Assembly (NCBI GenBank): GCA_964528795.1
Contig: CAZGUY010000018.1
Location: 1 to 12,745, forward strand
Direction: 5' to 3'
DNA: 12,745 nucleotides
Source: DATFJC01 sp964528795
Lineage (GTDB): Bacteria > Patescibacteriota > Patescibacteriia > UBA2591 > UBA6264
Shown one piece after another: positions 1 through 7,459 of this stretch; positions within the stretch are counted from its first letter, which is position 1, and each line of letters begins with the position of its first letter. Under the pieces are notes generated by a model. The model saw nothing but the letters and a program-made list of their open reading frames with translations. It did not search any database and had not been told where the DNA came from. A program made the position numbers and the translations under genes.

Positions 1-1721
1 TTTAAAAGGGATTTTATTGTTTTAGATAAATCATCAGTTTGTGATTTTAAAAATTCGTATCTTTCTTTGACTTTAGGATATTCTTCTTCTACAGAAGGGT
101 CTATACCACCTATAATACTTAGTCGGTGTTTTAGTTTAGAAATTTGATCATAATTTACCCTTTTATCTTTGATATCTTTTTGTAAAAGTTCTTTAAGAGA
201 AATTCCCATTTCATTTTTAATTTCTGATTCTAGGTCTTCTTTTTTTGTTTCTGATCTAGTGATTTTTATATCGATTTGATTTAATTCATTGTTGATTTGG
301 TTGAGCTTGGATTGCTTTTCTTGGGTAGCTTTTTGCCATTCAAGTAGTTTTTCTCTTTTTTCTTGCTCTTTATTATTAAAATCAGAAATATTATTTTTAG
401 CTTTTTGAAGGTCTTTATCAACAGAATTAATTTTTTTATTAATATTCTGAAGCTTATTTTTTAATTTATTAATTTTTTCTTTTTCGTTTGAAAAATCTTT
501 AGGTTTTTCTGTGGTTGGAGAGTCTTTTTTAAAAAGATCAAATAAGGATTTTATTTTATTTAAGATTTTTTGAGAAAAGGATTTTATTTTTTCAAGGTCA
601 TTTAGGGAGTTAGCTTTTTTAATAGATTGTAATTGTTTTTCTTGAAGTCCTTTTATATTATTTATATTTTTGAATAATTCATTAGGATTATAGACTTGGA
701 TGTTATCTTTTTTAGGTCTTTCTCTTTTTTCTTTCTCTTTTTTTTGCTCTTGCTTGAGTTGACTTTCAAGAATTTCTATTTTAGCCTTTATTTCGGAACG
801 TTTAGAAATTAATTTATTTTTTTTATCTGAAATTTCTTGTTGTTTTTCTTGAAGGTCTTTGTATTCATTTTTCTGTTTCTTATAAACTATTTTTTTTGAT
901 TGATCCTGGAGCTCGTCTAAATCTTTTTTTACTTTTTTTTGTTTTCCTTCTAAATCTTTTCTTTTACTTTTTTGTTTTTGTATATTCTTATTAATATCTT
1001 TTATTTTTTTGCCATAATATTGAATTTGTAAATTAGTTAATTTTTCTTTAACATCCTTTTTCTTAGATAATTTTTTAACTTGTCTTGTTAAAGATCTCAT
1101 TCTTGGGGTAATTTCTTTAAGGGCGATTTCAGCTTCTTTTAAATTTTCTTGGCTTTTTTCTATTTTATTTATGGCATGATCTTTTTTATAAATATATTTT
1201 TGAATACCAGTTGCTTCATCAAAAAACTCCTTTCTTTCTTTAGGAGAACTAACAAGAACTTGATCAACCATACCTTGATTAATAATGCTATAACTTTTTT
1301 GACCAAAATTGGTTTTTGCTAAAAGAAGTAAGATATCTTTTAGTCTTACTTCTTCATTATTAATTTTATATTCGCTATTACCATCTCTGTATACTGTTCT
1401 TGTAATGGTAAATTCTTTATATTGAATTGAGCTATTTCCTTCCTGGTTATCAAAATGAAGTGTTACTTCTGCCTTGTTTTTTCTTTGTCTTTGTTCTGAA
1501 CCTGAAAATATTATGTCAGCTGCCTTTTTACCCCTTAAAGCCTTCATGCTTTGTTCTCCTAAGCCCCATTGAATAGCCTCTAAAACATTAGATTTCCCAG
1601 AACCATTTGGTCCAACTACCCCTATAACATTAAATCTGTCCTCTTGTGGTTTTGGAAAAGAGAGGACAGTTTTATCTGCAAAAGATTTAAAACCATTTAT
1701 TTTTAACTTTTTTAAATACAT
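1..1721 (-). CDS. smc: SMC-family chromosome segregation ATPase, N-terminal part (runs off the left edge), apparently hinge-less
   Basis: SMC proteins are ABC-type ATPases that organise and segregate chromosomes. I read 573 residues from an ATG at 1721; the C-terminal head lies beyond base 1. Residues 1-165 are the N-terminal head: MYLKKLKINGFKSF start, Walker A GPNGSGKS at 37-44, LRG/DIIFSGS at 62-75, and the Q-loop region INQGMVDQVL at 147-156. Charged coiled coil follows at about 170-334, then a low-complexity linker at about 335-413, then a second coil at about 414-530. The oddity is at about 530-573: IGGIDPSVEEEYPKVKERYEFL and the DL that follows match the arm just before the C-terminal head of ordinary SMCs, which lies near residue 960 in Bacillus SMC. 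I see no hinge and no CxxC zinc hook between the coils, so the full protein may be only about 750-780 residues. It lies 4 nt after rnc, echoing the known rnc-smc linkage. SMC-family membership is secure; the architecture is inference. Confidence 0.9.
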   Translation of the reverse strand, partial: MYLKKLKINGFKSFADKTVLSFPKPQEDRFNVIGVVGPNGSGKSNVLEAIQWGLGEQSMKALRGKKAADIIFSGSEQRQRKNKAEVTLHFDNQEGNSSIQYKEFTITRTVYRDGNSEYKINNEEVRLKDILLLLAKTNFGQKSYSIINQGMVDQVLVSSPKERKEFFDEATGIQKYIYKKDHAINKIEKSQENLKEAEIALKEITPRMRSLTRQVKKLSKKKDVKEKLTNLQIQYYGKKIKDINKNIQKQKSKRKDLEGKQKKVKKDLDELQDQSKKIVYKKQKNEYKDLQEKQQEISDKKNKLISKRSEIKAKIEILESQLKQEQKKEKEKRERPKKDNIQVYNPNELFKNINNIKGLQEKQLQSIKKANSLNDLEKIKSFSQKILNKIKSLFDLFKKDSPTTEKPKDFSNEKEKINKLKNKLQNINKKINSVDKDLQKAKNNISDFNNKEQEKREKLLEWQKATQEKQSKLNQINNELNQIDIKITRSETKKEDLESEIKNEMGISLKELLQKDIKDKRVNYDQISKLKHRLSIIGGIDPSVEEEYPKVKERYEFLKSQTDDLSKTIKSLL

Positions 1722-1725
1722 AAAT

Positions 1726-2181
1726 TTAGTCTATTTTTTCAAGGGCGTTTTGAGCTGCATCTATTTCTGCTTTTTGTTTGCTTTTGCCTTGACCAGTGGC
1801 TATCTTTTTATCATTTATAAAAACTCCTACCTTAAATATTTTATTATGTTCCGGTCCTTTTTCACTAATTAATTTATAGGTAGGAGTAGATTTTATTTTT
1901 GATTGAGTNNNNNNNNNNNNNNNNNNNNNNNNNNNNNNNNNNNNNNNNNNNNNNNNNNNNNNNNNNNNNNNNNNNNNNNNNNNNNNNNNNNNNNNNNNNN
2001 NNNNNNNNGTTATAAATTCTAAAACCGCATCTCCTAAAAATTCTAACCTTTCATTATGGTTTTGACTTGCTTTAGGGTGTTCATTTAAGTAGGATTTATG
2101 AGTTAAGGCTTCTAAAAGGAGCTTTTTGTTATTGAATTTTATATTAATTTTATTTTCAAGTTTAGACAAATTTTTTTTCAT
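1726..2181 (-). CDS. rnc: Ribonuclease III, interrupted by an assembly gap
   Basis: RNase III cleaves double-stranded RNA, including the stems that release 23S and 16S rRNA precursors. The N-terminal part (from ATG at 2181) carries the family signature NERLEFLGDAVLEF at about residues 43-56, including the first catalytic acidic residues. The C-terminal part after the gap is a double-stranded RNA-binding domain: STPTYKL, then GKSKQKAEIDAAQNAL. The 100-N run stands in for 34 codons, but aligning both flanks to E. coli RNase III from memory suggests about 112 residues are missing. The real hole is therefore nearer 335 nt and contains the second catalytic pair (D114/E117 in E. coli). That both flanks stay in frame across the Ns may be chance. 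The gene starts 7 nt after nusB and ends 4 nt before smc. The start has no clear Shine-Dalgarno sequence. Confidence 0.93.
   Translation of the reverse strand: MKKNLSKLENKINIKFNNKKLLLEALTHKSYLNEHPKASQNHNERLEFLGDAVLEFIXXXXXXXXXXXXXXXXXXXXXXXXXXXXXXXXXXTQSKIKSTPTYKLISEKGPEHNKIFKVGVFINDKKIATGQGKSKQKAEIDAAQNALEKID
1909..2008. other. Assembly gap (100 N) inside rnc
   Basis: This is a run of exactly 100 N, the usual placeholder for a scaffold gap of unknown size. It falls inside the RNase III catalytic domain. The missing protein length predicts a true gap of roughly 335 nt rather than 100. Confidence 0.98.
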
Positions 2182-2188
2182 GTTCTAT

Positions 2189-2632
2189 TTAGTCAGAAGA
2201 ATCTTTTTCTTTTTTTATATCTTCGTAAATTGCTCCCAACACTCCATTAATGAATTTAGAAGAAGTATCTCCACCAAAGCCTTTTGCAATTTCAATTGCT
2301 TCATTAATAGCTACTTTAGGAGGGGTTTTTAAAAAAATAATTTCAAGGACTCCAATCCTTAAAATGTTTCTGTCTACTATAGTAATTTGGTCAATCGGCC
2401 ATTGAGGAGCGTAATCTTTAATATATTTATCGATTTCTTTGATTTTCTTAGTAGTTTGATTAGTTAATTTCTTTGCAAAGGCTTGGGCATCAAATTTATC
2501 TGGGGTGAATTCTTTTAAATTACGCTCTAATATCGCTTTGATATCAACTTCTTTTTTTAAGATGTTTTTGTTAAAATCCCATTCAGCAAGAGTGCGTAAA
2601 GCAATAGATCTTGCTATGTGTCTCTTAGCCAT
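2189..2632 (-). CDS. nusB: Transcription antitermination factor NusB
   Basis: NusB binds boxA RNA together with ribosomal protein S10 and supports antitermination of rRNA operons. The 147-residue product is the usual length. It has the family signature WPIDQITIVDRNILRIGVLE in its second half, followed by PPKVAINEAIEIAKGFGGDTSSKF and INGVLGAIY. It lies between rpmF (5 nt upstream) and rnc (7 nt downstream) in one minus-strand operon, so an antitermination factor and an rRNA-processing nuclease are co-expressed. The end of rpmF provides a modest purine-rich AAGGAA about 9 nt before the ATG, enough for translational coupling. The stop is TAA. Confidence 0.95.
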   Translation of the reverse strand: MAKRHIARSIALRTLAEWDFNKNILKKEVDIKAILERNLKEFTPDKFDAQAFAKKLTNQTTKKIKEIDKYIKDYAPQWPIDQITIVDRNILRIGVLEIIFLKTPPKVAINEAIEIAKGFGGDTSSKFINGVLGAIYEDIKKEKDSSD

Positions 2633-2637
2633 AAATT

Positions 2638-2829
2638 TTATTCCTTATCTTCTTTTTCTTTATTAATAACTTGTTTACCTTTATAGGTTCCACAATTAGG
2701 GCAAGCTTGATGAGAGGGAACAGGTTTGCCACATTCAGGACATTTTCTAAGATTAGTATTTTTAACCCTAAATTGATATTTTCTTCTTTTTTGTCTAGAT
2801 TTTGATCTTTTTTGTTTTGGAACTGCCAT
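2638..2829 (-). CDS. rpmF: 50S ribosomal protein L32 (bL32), zinc-binding form
   Basis: L32 is a small protein of the large ribosomal subunit. The 63-residue product begins MAVPKQKRSKSRQKRRK, the basic N-terminus of L32, and has a four-cysteine zinc finger with C30-P-E-C33 and C43-P-N-C46. This is the zinc-binding version rather than the Cys-less paralogue found in some bacteria. The tail VINKEKEDKE is slightly longer than usual. It is the first gene of the rpmF-nusB-rnc-smc operon, about 47 nt downstream of the predicted transcription start. No Shine-Dalgarno sequence is visible before the ATG. Confidence 0.96.
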   Translation of the reverse strand: MAVPKQKRSKSRQKRRKYQFRVKNTNLRKCPECGKPVPSHQACPNCGTYKGKQVINKEKEDKE

Positions 2830-2882
2830 ATGTTTAAAATTAAATAATAAATTGTTAATTAAATCATTGATTTACTAATCTC

Positions 2883-2910
2883 ATTATAACAAAATTTAAT
2901 TTCTTGACAA
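2883..2910 (-). promoter_or_regulatory. Promoter for the rpmF-nusB-rnc-smc operon
   Basis: Read on the minus strand, TTGTCA (2910-2905) is followed by a 16-nt spacer and a perfect TATAAT (2888-2883). This predicts a start near 2876 and a leader of about 47 nt before rpmF. On the plus strand the same bases include a TTGACA (2904-2909) with only a poor -10 partner, so the minus-strand reading is the better one. Confidence 0.6.
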
Positions 2911-2963
2911 ATGTTTTCGTTATGATAGGTTTAAATGTTTGAGGAAAATGAACTTTTAACACA

Positions 2964-2972
2964 TTATCCACA
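2964..2972 (+). promoter_or_regulatory. DnaA box upstream of dnaA
   Basis: This is a perfect TTATCCACA, the consensus DnaA-binding 9-mer, 75 nt before the dnaA ATG and just upstream of its predicted promoter. The position fits autoregulation of dnaA. I see only this one strong box in the intergenic region, so it does not by itself make an origin. Confidence 0.65.
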
Positions 2973-2982
2973 GGTTGTTAAT

Positions 2983-3012
2983 TTGTAGTTCAAACCAAAG
3001 ATATAGTATAAT
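2983..3012 (+). promoter_or_regulatory. Candidate dnaA promoter
   Basis: TTGTAG (2983-2988) is followed by an 18-nt spacer and TATAAT (3007-3012), giving a predicted start near 3019. A second perfect TATAAT at 3021-3026 lies 12 nt before the ATG and would give an almost leaderless transcript, but it lacks a clear -35. Either or both could serve dnaA. Confidence 0.45.
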
Positions 3013-3038
3013 AATTTATATATAATCTTTTAATATTT

Positions 3039-4418
3039 ATGAACGAAAAAATAGATAAAAAAGAACTTTGGGAAATAGTTTTGTCTGATTTAGAGCTTAA
3101 TTTATCAAAAGCAAATTTTAAGACATGGTTCTCAAATACCCGTATATTAAGCATAAAAAACAATAATCAAACCGTGATAGTGGGAGTCCCCACTAATTTT
3201 TCTAAGAACTGGCTTGAAAAAAAATATCACCGTGCTATTTTAGATGCTTTGCAGGATGCAATGGATAGTAAAGTAAGGAAAGTAGAGTATAAAGTGGCTC
3301 CCCAAAAAAAGCCTAATAAGTCTAAAAAATGTCCAGATAAACCAAAAACAAAATCCAAGCCCTCAAACAACTCAAAATCAGATAAAAAAGAAAATTACGG
3401 CCTTAATCCAAACTATACTTTTGAAAATTTTGTAGTTGGTAAGGGGTCTGAATTAGCTTATGCTGCTTGTAAGTCAGTCAGTGAAGAAATTGGACAAAGA
3501 TACAACCCTTTATTTATTTATGGAGATGTAGGGCTTGGGAAAACCCATCTTTTACAAGCAATTGGACATAAAGTTTTAAAAGATAAAAAAGATTTAAAAA
3601 TTTTATATACTAATGCAGAAAAATTTACTAACCAGTTTATAAGAGCGGTTAGAAAAAACAAAATGGATAAATTTAAACGTAAATTCAGAGATTTAGATGT
3701 TTTACTTATAGATGATATTCAATTTATGGCTGGTAAAGAAAGAACCCAAGAAGAATTTTTTCATACTTTTAACAGTTTATACCAAGAAGATAGACAAATT
3801 GTTATTACTTCGGATAGAACCCCAAAGGCAATTCCAGCTCTAGAGGATCGTTTGATTTCAAGATTAGAATGGGGGTTAATTGCTGACATATCTTCGCCTG
3901 ATTTAGAAACAAGAATAGCTATTTTAAATACTAAAGCAGAGAAAAAAGGAGTTGAATTAAATGATGATATTATTCAATATTTAGCCACTCACATCCAAAG
4001 CAATGTCAGAGAACTAGAAGGAGCCTTAAATAAATTAACTGCTTATTGTGAATTTCATAAAACAGAAATTAATTTGAATGTAGCTAAAAATGTTTTAAGT
4101 GGTTTAAATACCAAAAAGAAAAAATCTTTAGTAAGACCAAAACAACTTATTAAAACTGTAGCTAATTTTTATGGCATTCCAGTTGATAAAATGTTAGGTA
4201 GCTCAAGAAAAAGAGAAGTAGTCGTTCCAAGACAGGTAGCTATGTATCTTATGAGAGAAGAAATTGATGCTTCTTTTCCTATGATTGGAGAGAAAGTAGG
4301 GGACCGAGACCATACTACAGCAATGCATGCTCATAAAAAAATAAAAAAAGAAATTAATAAAGAAGGTAGAATAAAGCAAGAAGTTGGACTTATTAAGCAA
4401 AGATTATATAATAAGTAG
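3039..4418 (+). CDS. dnaA: Chromosomal replication initiator DnaA
   Basis: DnaA is the AAA+ ATPase that opens the replication origin by binding TTATNCACA boxes. The 459-residue protein is of normal length. Domain I spans about residues 1-85 (ELWEIVLSDLELNLSKANFKTWF). A short Lys/Pro/Ser linker occupies about 90-120. The AAA+ core has Walker A GDVGLGKT at 162-169, Walker B LLIDDIQF at 222-229, a sensor-1-like ITSDR, and NVRELEGALNKL. The C-terminal DNA-binding domain ends with the signature GDRDHTTAMHAHKK from residue 421. A perfect DnaA box precedes the gene, which fits autoregulation. It heads a plus-strand operon with a nuclease-like gene 4 nt downstream and pilB after that. The common bacterial partner dnaN is not adjacent. 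The start ATG has no Shine-Dalgarno sequence. The stop is TAG. Confidence 0.98.
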   Translation: MNEKIDKKELWEIVLSDLELNLSKANFKTWFSNTRILSIKNNNQTVIVGVPTNFSKNWLEKKYHRAILDALQDAMDSKVRKVEYKVAPQKKPNKSKKCPDKPKTKSKPSNNSKSDKKENYGLNPNYTFENFVVGKGSELAYAACKSVSEEIGQRYNPLFIYGDVGLGKTHLLQAIGHKVLKDKKDLKILYTNAEKFTNQFIRAVRKNKMDKFKRKFRDLDVLLIDDIQFMAGKERTQEEFFHTFNSLYQEDRQIVITSDRTPKAIPALEDRLISRLEWGLIADISSPDLETRIAILNTKAEKKGVELNDDIIQYLATHIQSNVRELEGALNKLTAYCEFHKTEINLNVAKNVLSGLNTKKKKSLVRPKQLIKTVANFYGIPVDKMLGSSRKREVVVPRQVAMYLMREEIDASFPMIGEKVGDRDHTTAMHAHKKIKKEINKEGRIKQEVGLIKQRLYNK

Positions 4419-4422
4419 TTTT

Positions 4423-5277
4423 ATGAAAGTTATAAAAGCTTCTGGTGAAAAGCAGAAGTTTCAAAAGCAAAAAATTGTTCGAACCTGTAAAAAAGCAGGA
4501 GCAAGTAAAAAGTTAGCTCGTAAAATTGCAAATAAAGTTAAACAAAATTTACACAAAGGGATTACAACTCGAGAAATTCTTGATATGGTACTTAATTTTT
4601 TACATGAGGAAAATCCAAAAATTGCAACCCGTTATAATCTTAAAAAATCTATGCTGGCGTTAGGGCCAGCTGGTTTTATTTTTGAGAAATTTATTAAGCG
4701 CCTTTTACAAGAATATAAATACGATGCTCATATGCCAGAAATGGTTAAAGGTAAATGTGTAAAGCACGAAATAGATATTATTGCCAGTTCAAAAGAAAAA
4801 GAAGCTATATCTTGGGAAAAATCTGGTCCTAATTTAAATTATATGATAGAATGTAAGTATCATAATGATCTTGGTATACGTTCTGGTATAAAAACAGTTC
4901 TTTATACTAAAGCTAGATTTTTGGATGTTAAGAATTCTTCAAAAAAGTTTAATTATCCTTGGCTTATCTCAAATACAAAATTTTCTAACATGGCTGTTAA
5001 ATACAGTAAATGTGAAAATGTTAGACTTTTGGGCTGGAAATATCCTAAAGAGAAATTAAGCTTAGAGAACTTGATTGAAGAAAAAAAACTTTATCCTATT
5101 ACAATTTTAAAAAGTGCTAATTCGTTTGTTAGAAAAAGTCTTTTTTCAAAAGATATTATTACTTGCAAGGATTTCTTAAATAAAAAAAGAGACTATTATA
5201 AAAAGAAAACAAAAATTTATAACAACACTTTAATTAGCTTAACAGACGAAGCTAAAATACTTTTAGGTAAAAAATAA
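4423..5277 (+). CDS. ATP-cone domain protein with a predicted PD-(D/E)XK (Mrr-like) nuclease domain
   Basis: The 284-residue product has two parts. Residues 1-88 match an ATP-cone, the nucleotide-sensing module of ribonucleotide reductases and NrdR: VIKASGEKQKF, KI, AGASKKLARKIANKV, GITTREI, ATRYNLKKSMLALGP. From about residue 85 a restriction-endonuclease-like fold follows, with E88 in FEKFI, D118 in HEIDIIA and E143-C-K145 in MIECKYH. That spacing fits a PD-(D/E)XK catalytic site. The C-terminal part (WLISNTKFS, GWKYP, LYPITIL) belongs to the same family but I cannot assign it a role. I chose the ATG at 4423 because the ATP-cone begins there; a TTG at 4384 would overlap dnaA. It lies 4 nt after dnaA and 3 nt before pilB, so it is almost certainly co-expressed with both. 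Nucleotide-regulated DNA cleavage is inference; no substrate is known to me. Confidence 0.85.
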   Translation: MKVIKASGEKQKFQKQKIVRTCKKAGASKKLARKIANKVKQNLHKGITTREILDMVLNFLHEENPKIATRYNLKKSMLALGPAGFIFEKFIKRLLQEYKYDAHMPEMVKGKCVKHEIDIIASSKEKEAISWEKSGPNLNYMIECKYHNDLGIRSGIKTVLYTKARFLDVKNSSKKFNYPWLISNTKFSNMAVKYSKCENVRLLGWKYPKEKLSLENLIEEKKLYPITILKSANSFVRKSLFSKDIITCKDFLNKKRDYYKKKTKIYNNTLISLTDEAKILLGKK

Positions 5278-5280
5278 ATT

Positions 5281-6981
5281 ATGAAAGATATAGACGACTT
5301 ATTAAAACAAAGCAAAAAAAGAAAATCAGGCAATGGCAACTCTGAAAGCGAGTTGGATGAAAAGTTATCAGATATGAAAACAAGTCGAAAGGAAAAATCT
5401 CTTCAAAAAAGGGCTAAAAGCCAAGGCCTTCCTTATATTGATTTAACAAAATTTCCTATCTCGCCTGAAGCTCTTCGCTTGATTTCAGAAAAACAAGCTA
5501 GAAAAGATCGTCTAATCTGCTTTTTTGCAACTGAAAAGCAAGCTAGACTAGCTTCCCCAAAGGCTGGTTCAAAAGAAATTCAAAAAAAGGTAAAAGAATT
5601 TAGTGAAAAACATAATTTGATAAGCAAAGTATATCTTATTTCAGATAAAAACTTTAAAAAGGCCCTTAAAAGATATGAGGCTCTTCCTAAGATTAGAGAA
5701 CAAAGAAAGCAAATTAATATCTCTCCTGAAGATTTTGAACAATTTAAAAAAGAAGTTGAATCTTTTAAGGATTTGCCTGAAAAGATTAAAGATATTTCTA
5801 CTTCAAAACTTTTAACCTTGATTATGGCCAGCGCTGTTGAATCAAAAGCTTCTGATGTTCACTTCGAAGCTGAAGAAAATAGTATTCAATTAAGATTTAG
5901 GATTGACGGAGTTTTAATGGACGTGGCTGAAATTTCTAAAGATAAATGGAAACACATTGCTTCAAGAATTAAGCTTTTGTCGGGCATGAAATTAAATGTT
6001 ACAGATGAACCCCAAGATGGTCATTTTGTTATAAAGCTTCCTGATGAAAGGATTGATATAAGATCGTCAGCCCTTCCTACTTCTTATGGTGAAAGTTTAG
6101 TAATGCGTCTTTTAGAGTCTTCATCTGTTAGAATTAATTTTGAAAATTTAGGTTTAAGAAGTAGTGCTTTAAATAAATTGGAAAAAGAAGTTAGACGTCC
6201 TAATGGTATGATTTTAACTACTGGACCTACTGGGTCTGGTAAAACTACAACTCTGTATGCTATTTTAAATAAGTTAAATAATCAGGAAACAAAAATAATT
6301 ACTTTAGAAAATCCAGTTGAATACCATTTAAAAGGTATAAACCAAAGTGAAGTAAACGAGGATGAGGGCTATGATTTTGCTACAGGCTTAAAATCTCTTT
6401 TAAGGCAAGATCCTGATGTAGTTATGGTTGGTGAGATTAGAGACTTAGAAACTGCTAAAATAGCTCTCCAAGCTGCTCTGACTGGTCATGTAGTTGTTTC
6501 AACTCTTCATACTAATGATGCTTCAGGAGCTATCCCAAGACTTTTATCTTTGGGAGTAAAACCTTATCTTTTAGGTCCAGCTATTAATGCTATTATAGGG
6601 CAAAGATTAGTAAGAAAAATTTGTGATAATTGTAAAAAAGAAGTAGATTTAAAACCAAAGCAGCTAAAAAGAGTAAAAAAAATACTATCAGAATTACCTG
6701 ATAGTGAAAAATCAAAAATTGATTTAAATAATCTTCATTTCTACACAGGAGAAGGTTGTGATAAATGTCAGGGTCTAGGTTACAAGGGGAGAATTGGAAT
6801 TTTTGAAATATTTGATGTAAATAAGGAGATCGAACAATCAATTTCTGATGAAAAGATTTCTGAAGGAGAAGTAGAAGATTTAACTAAAGAACAAGGCATG
6901 GTAACTATGGTTCAAGATGGCCTTATCAAAGCAACCAAAGGAATTACAAGTGTAGAAGAAGTATTTAGAGTTATTGAGTAA
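5281..6981 (+). CDS. pilB: Type IV pilus assembly ATPase PilB (GspE/PulE family)
   Basis: PilB is the cytoplasmic hexameric ATPase that powers type IV pilus extension; in many bacteria such pili serve DNA uptake or attachment. The 566-residue protein has a charged N-terminal region (1-45), an MshEN/GspE-N-type domain to about 150, and then the ATPase. The ATPase carries ASDVHFEA, the acidic RFRIDGVL segment, Walker A GPTGSGKT at 315-322, Walker B VVMVGEIRD at 380-388, and a His box STLHTNDA. A zinc motif of C448-x2-C451 and C493-x2-C496 is typical of PilB and GspE and absent from PilT. It begins 3 nt after the ATP-cone nuclease gene and ends the dnaA operon. No other pilus genes are in the window. 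The start has no Shine-Dalgarno sequence, so coupling to the upstream gene is likely. Confidence 0.95.
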   Translation: MKDIDDLLKQSKKRKSGNGNSESELDEKLSDMKTSRKEKSLQKRAKSQGLPYIDLTKFPISPEALRLISEKQARKDRLICFFATEKQARLASPKAGSKEIQKKVKEFSEKHNLISKVYLISDKNFKKALKRYEALPKIREQRKQINISPEDFEQFKKEVESFKDLPEKIKDISTSKLLTLIMASAVESKASDVHFEAEENSIQLRFRIDGVLMDVAEISKDKWKHIASRIKLLSGMKLNVTDEPQDGHFVIKLPDERIDIRSSALPTSYGESLVMRLLESSSVRINFENLGLRSSALNKLEKEVRRPNGMILTTGPTGSGKTTTLYAILNKLNNQETKIITLENPVEYHLKGINQSEVNEDEGYDFATGLKSLLRQDPDVVMVGEIRDLETAKIALQAALTGHVVVSTLHTNDASGAIPRLLSLGVKPYLLGPAINAIIGQRLVRKICDNCKKEVDLKPKQLKRVKKILSELPDSEKSKIDLNNLHFYTGEGCDKCQGLGYKGRIGIFEIFDVNKEIEQSISDEKISEGEVEDLTKEQGMVTMVQDGLIKATKGITSVEEVFRVIE

Positions 6982-6994
6982 TAATTTAAAAGTA

Positions 6995-7026
6995 AAAATC
7001 TTAACTTTTATTGGTTAAGGTTTTTT
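6995..7026. terminator. Bidirectional intrinsic terminator between pilB and tsaE
   Basis: An 11-bp stem (6995-7005 with 7014-7024, core CTTAAC/GTTAAG plus flanking A-T pairs and one G-U) encloses an 8-nt loop. A T run follows on the plus strand and the matching A run precedes it, so it can end both pilB (plus) and tsaE (minus), which converge here. Confidence 0.75.
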
Positions 7027-7028
7027 AT

Positions 7029-7451
7029 TTATTTTACTTTTATTTTTCTGATCTCTTTATCGTTAGAACCTTGTTTAAAATGAATAGATTTTGTATTTTT
7101 AGGGAGAATATCTTTAACTTTATCTGCCCATTCAATAACGACAACAGTATCTTTTTTATTAAACCAATCTTTTATGCCAATATTTAAAAGTTCTTTTGAG
7201 TCTTTTAAGCGGTAAGCATCAACATGGACAAAGGTTTTTATGTTATTTTTATCTGTTTTATATTTCTTCATTAAGACAAAGGTAGGGCTGGTGATGTGTT
7301 TATTAATGCCAAGACCTTTAGCGATCCCTTTTGTAAAAATCGTTTTTCCTGAACCTAAGTTTCCTATTAAAGCCAAAGTTTCTCCACCGTTTAACTTTTT
7401 AGAAAACTTTTTTCCAAATTTAATTGTCTGTTTTTCTGATTGAGTTTTCAT
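7029..7451 (-). CDS. tsaE: tRNA t6A biosynthesis ATPase TsaE
   Basis: TsaE is the small ATPase of the TsaBDE complex, which installs threonylcarbamoyladenosine at A37 of ANN-decoding tRNAs. The 140-residue product matches the family in length and motifs: Walker A GNLGSGKT at 30-37, SPTFVL at 55-60, HVDAYRL at 76-82, and IEWAD at 106-110. The partner gene tsaD lies in the same direction further upstream. tsaE converges on pilB and shares its terminator. The ATG has no Shine-Dalgarno sequence, and a TATAAT sits 8 nt before it, so the mRNA may be leaderless. What lies immediately upstream is hidden by the gap at 7493-7592. Confidence 0.94.
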   Translation of the reverse strand: MKTQSEKQTIKFGKKFSKKLNGGETLALIGNLGSGKTIFTKGIAKGLGINKHITSPTFVLMKKYKTDKNNIKTFVHVDAYRLKDSKELLNIGIKDWFNKKDTVVVIEWADKVKDILPKNTKSIHFKQGSNDKEIRKIKVK

Positions 7452-7459
7452 ATATTGTT

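Noticed and set aside
2830..3038. Replication origin at dnaA
   Set aside because: Only one strong DnaA box is present; there is no cluster, and the AT-richness is not exceptional for this genome.
4384..4422. Upstream TTG start for the ATP-cone gene
   Set aside because: It would overlap the end of dnaA in another frame, and the ATP-cone homology begins right at the ATG at 4423.
2126..7443. Frames opposite or overlapping real genes (2126-2332 plus, 4203-4400 minus, 6593-6841 minus, 7240-7443 plus)
   Set aside because: Each is a low-complexity Phe/Leu/Ile-rich shadow of nusB, dnaA, pilB or tsaE, which have clear family motifs.
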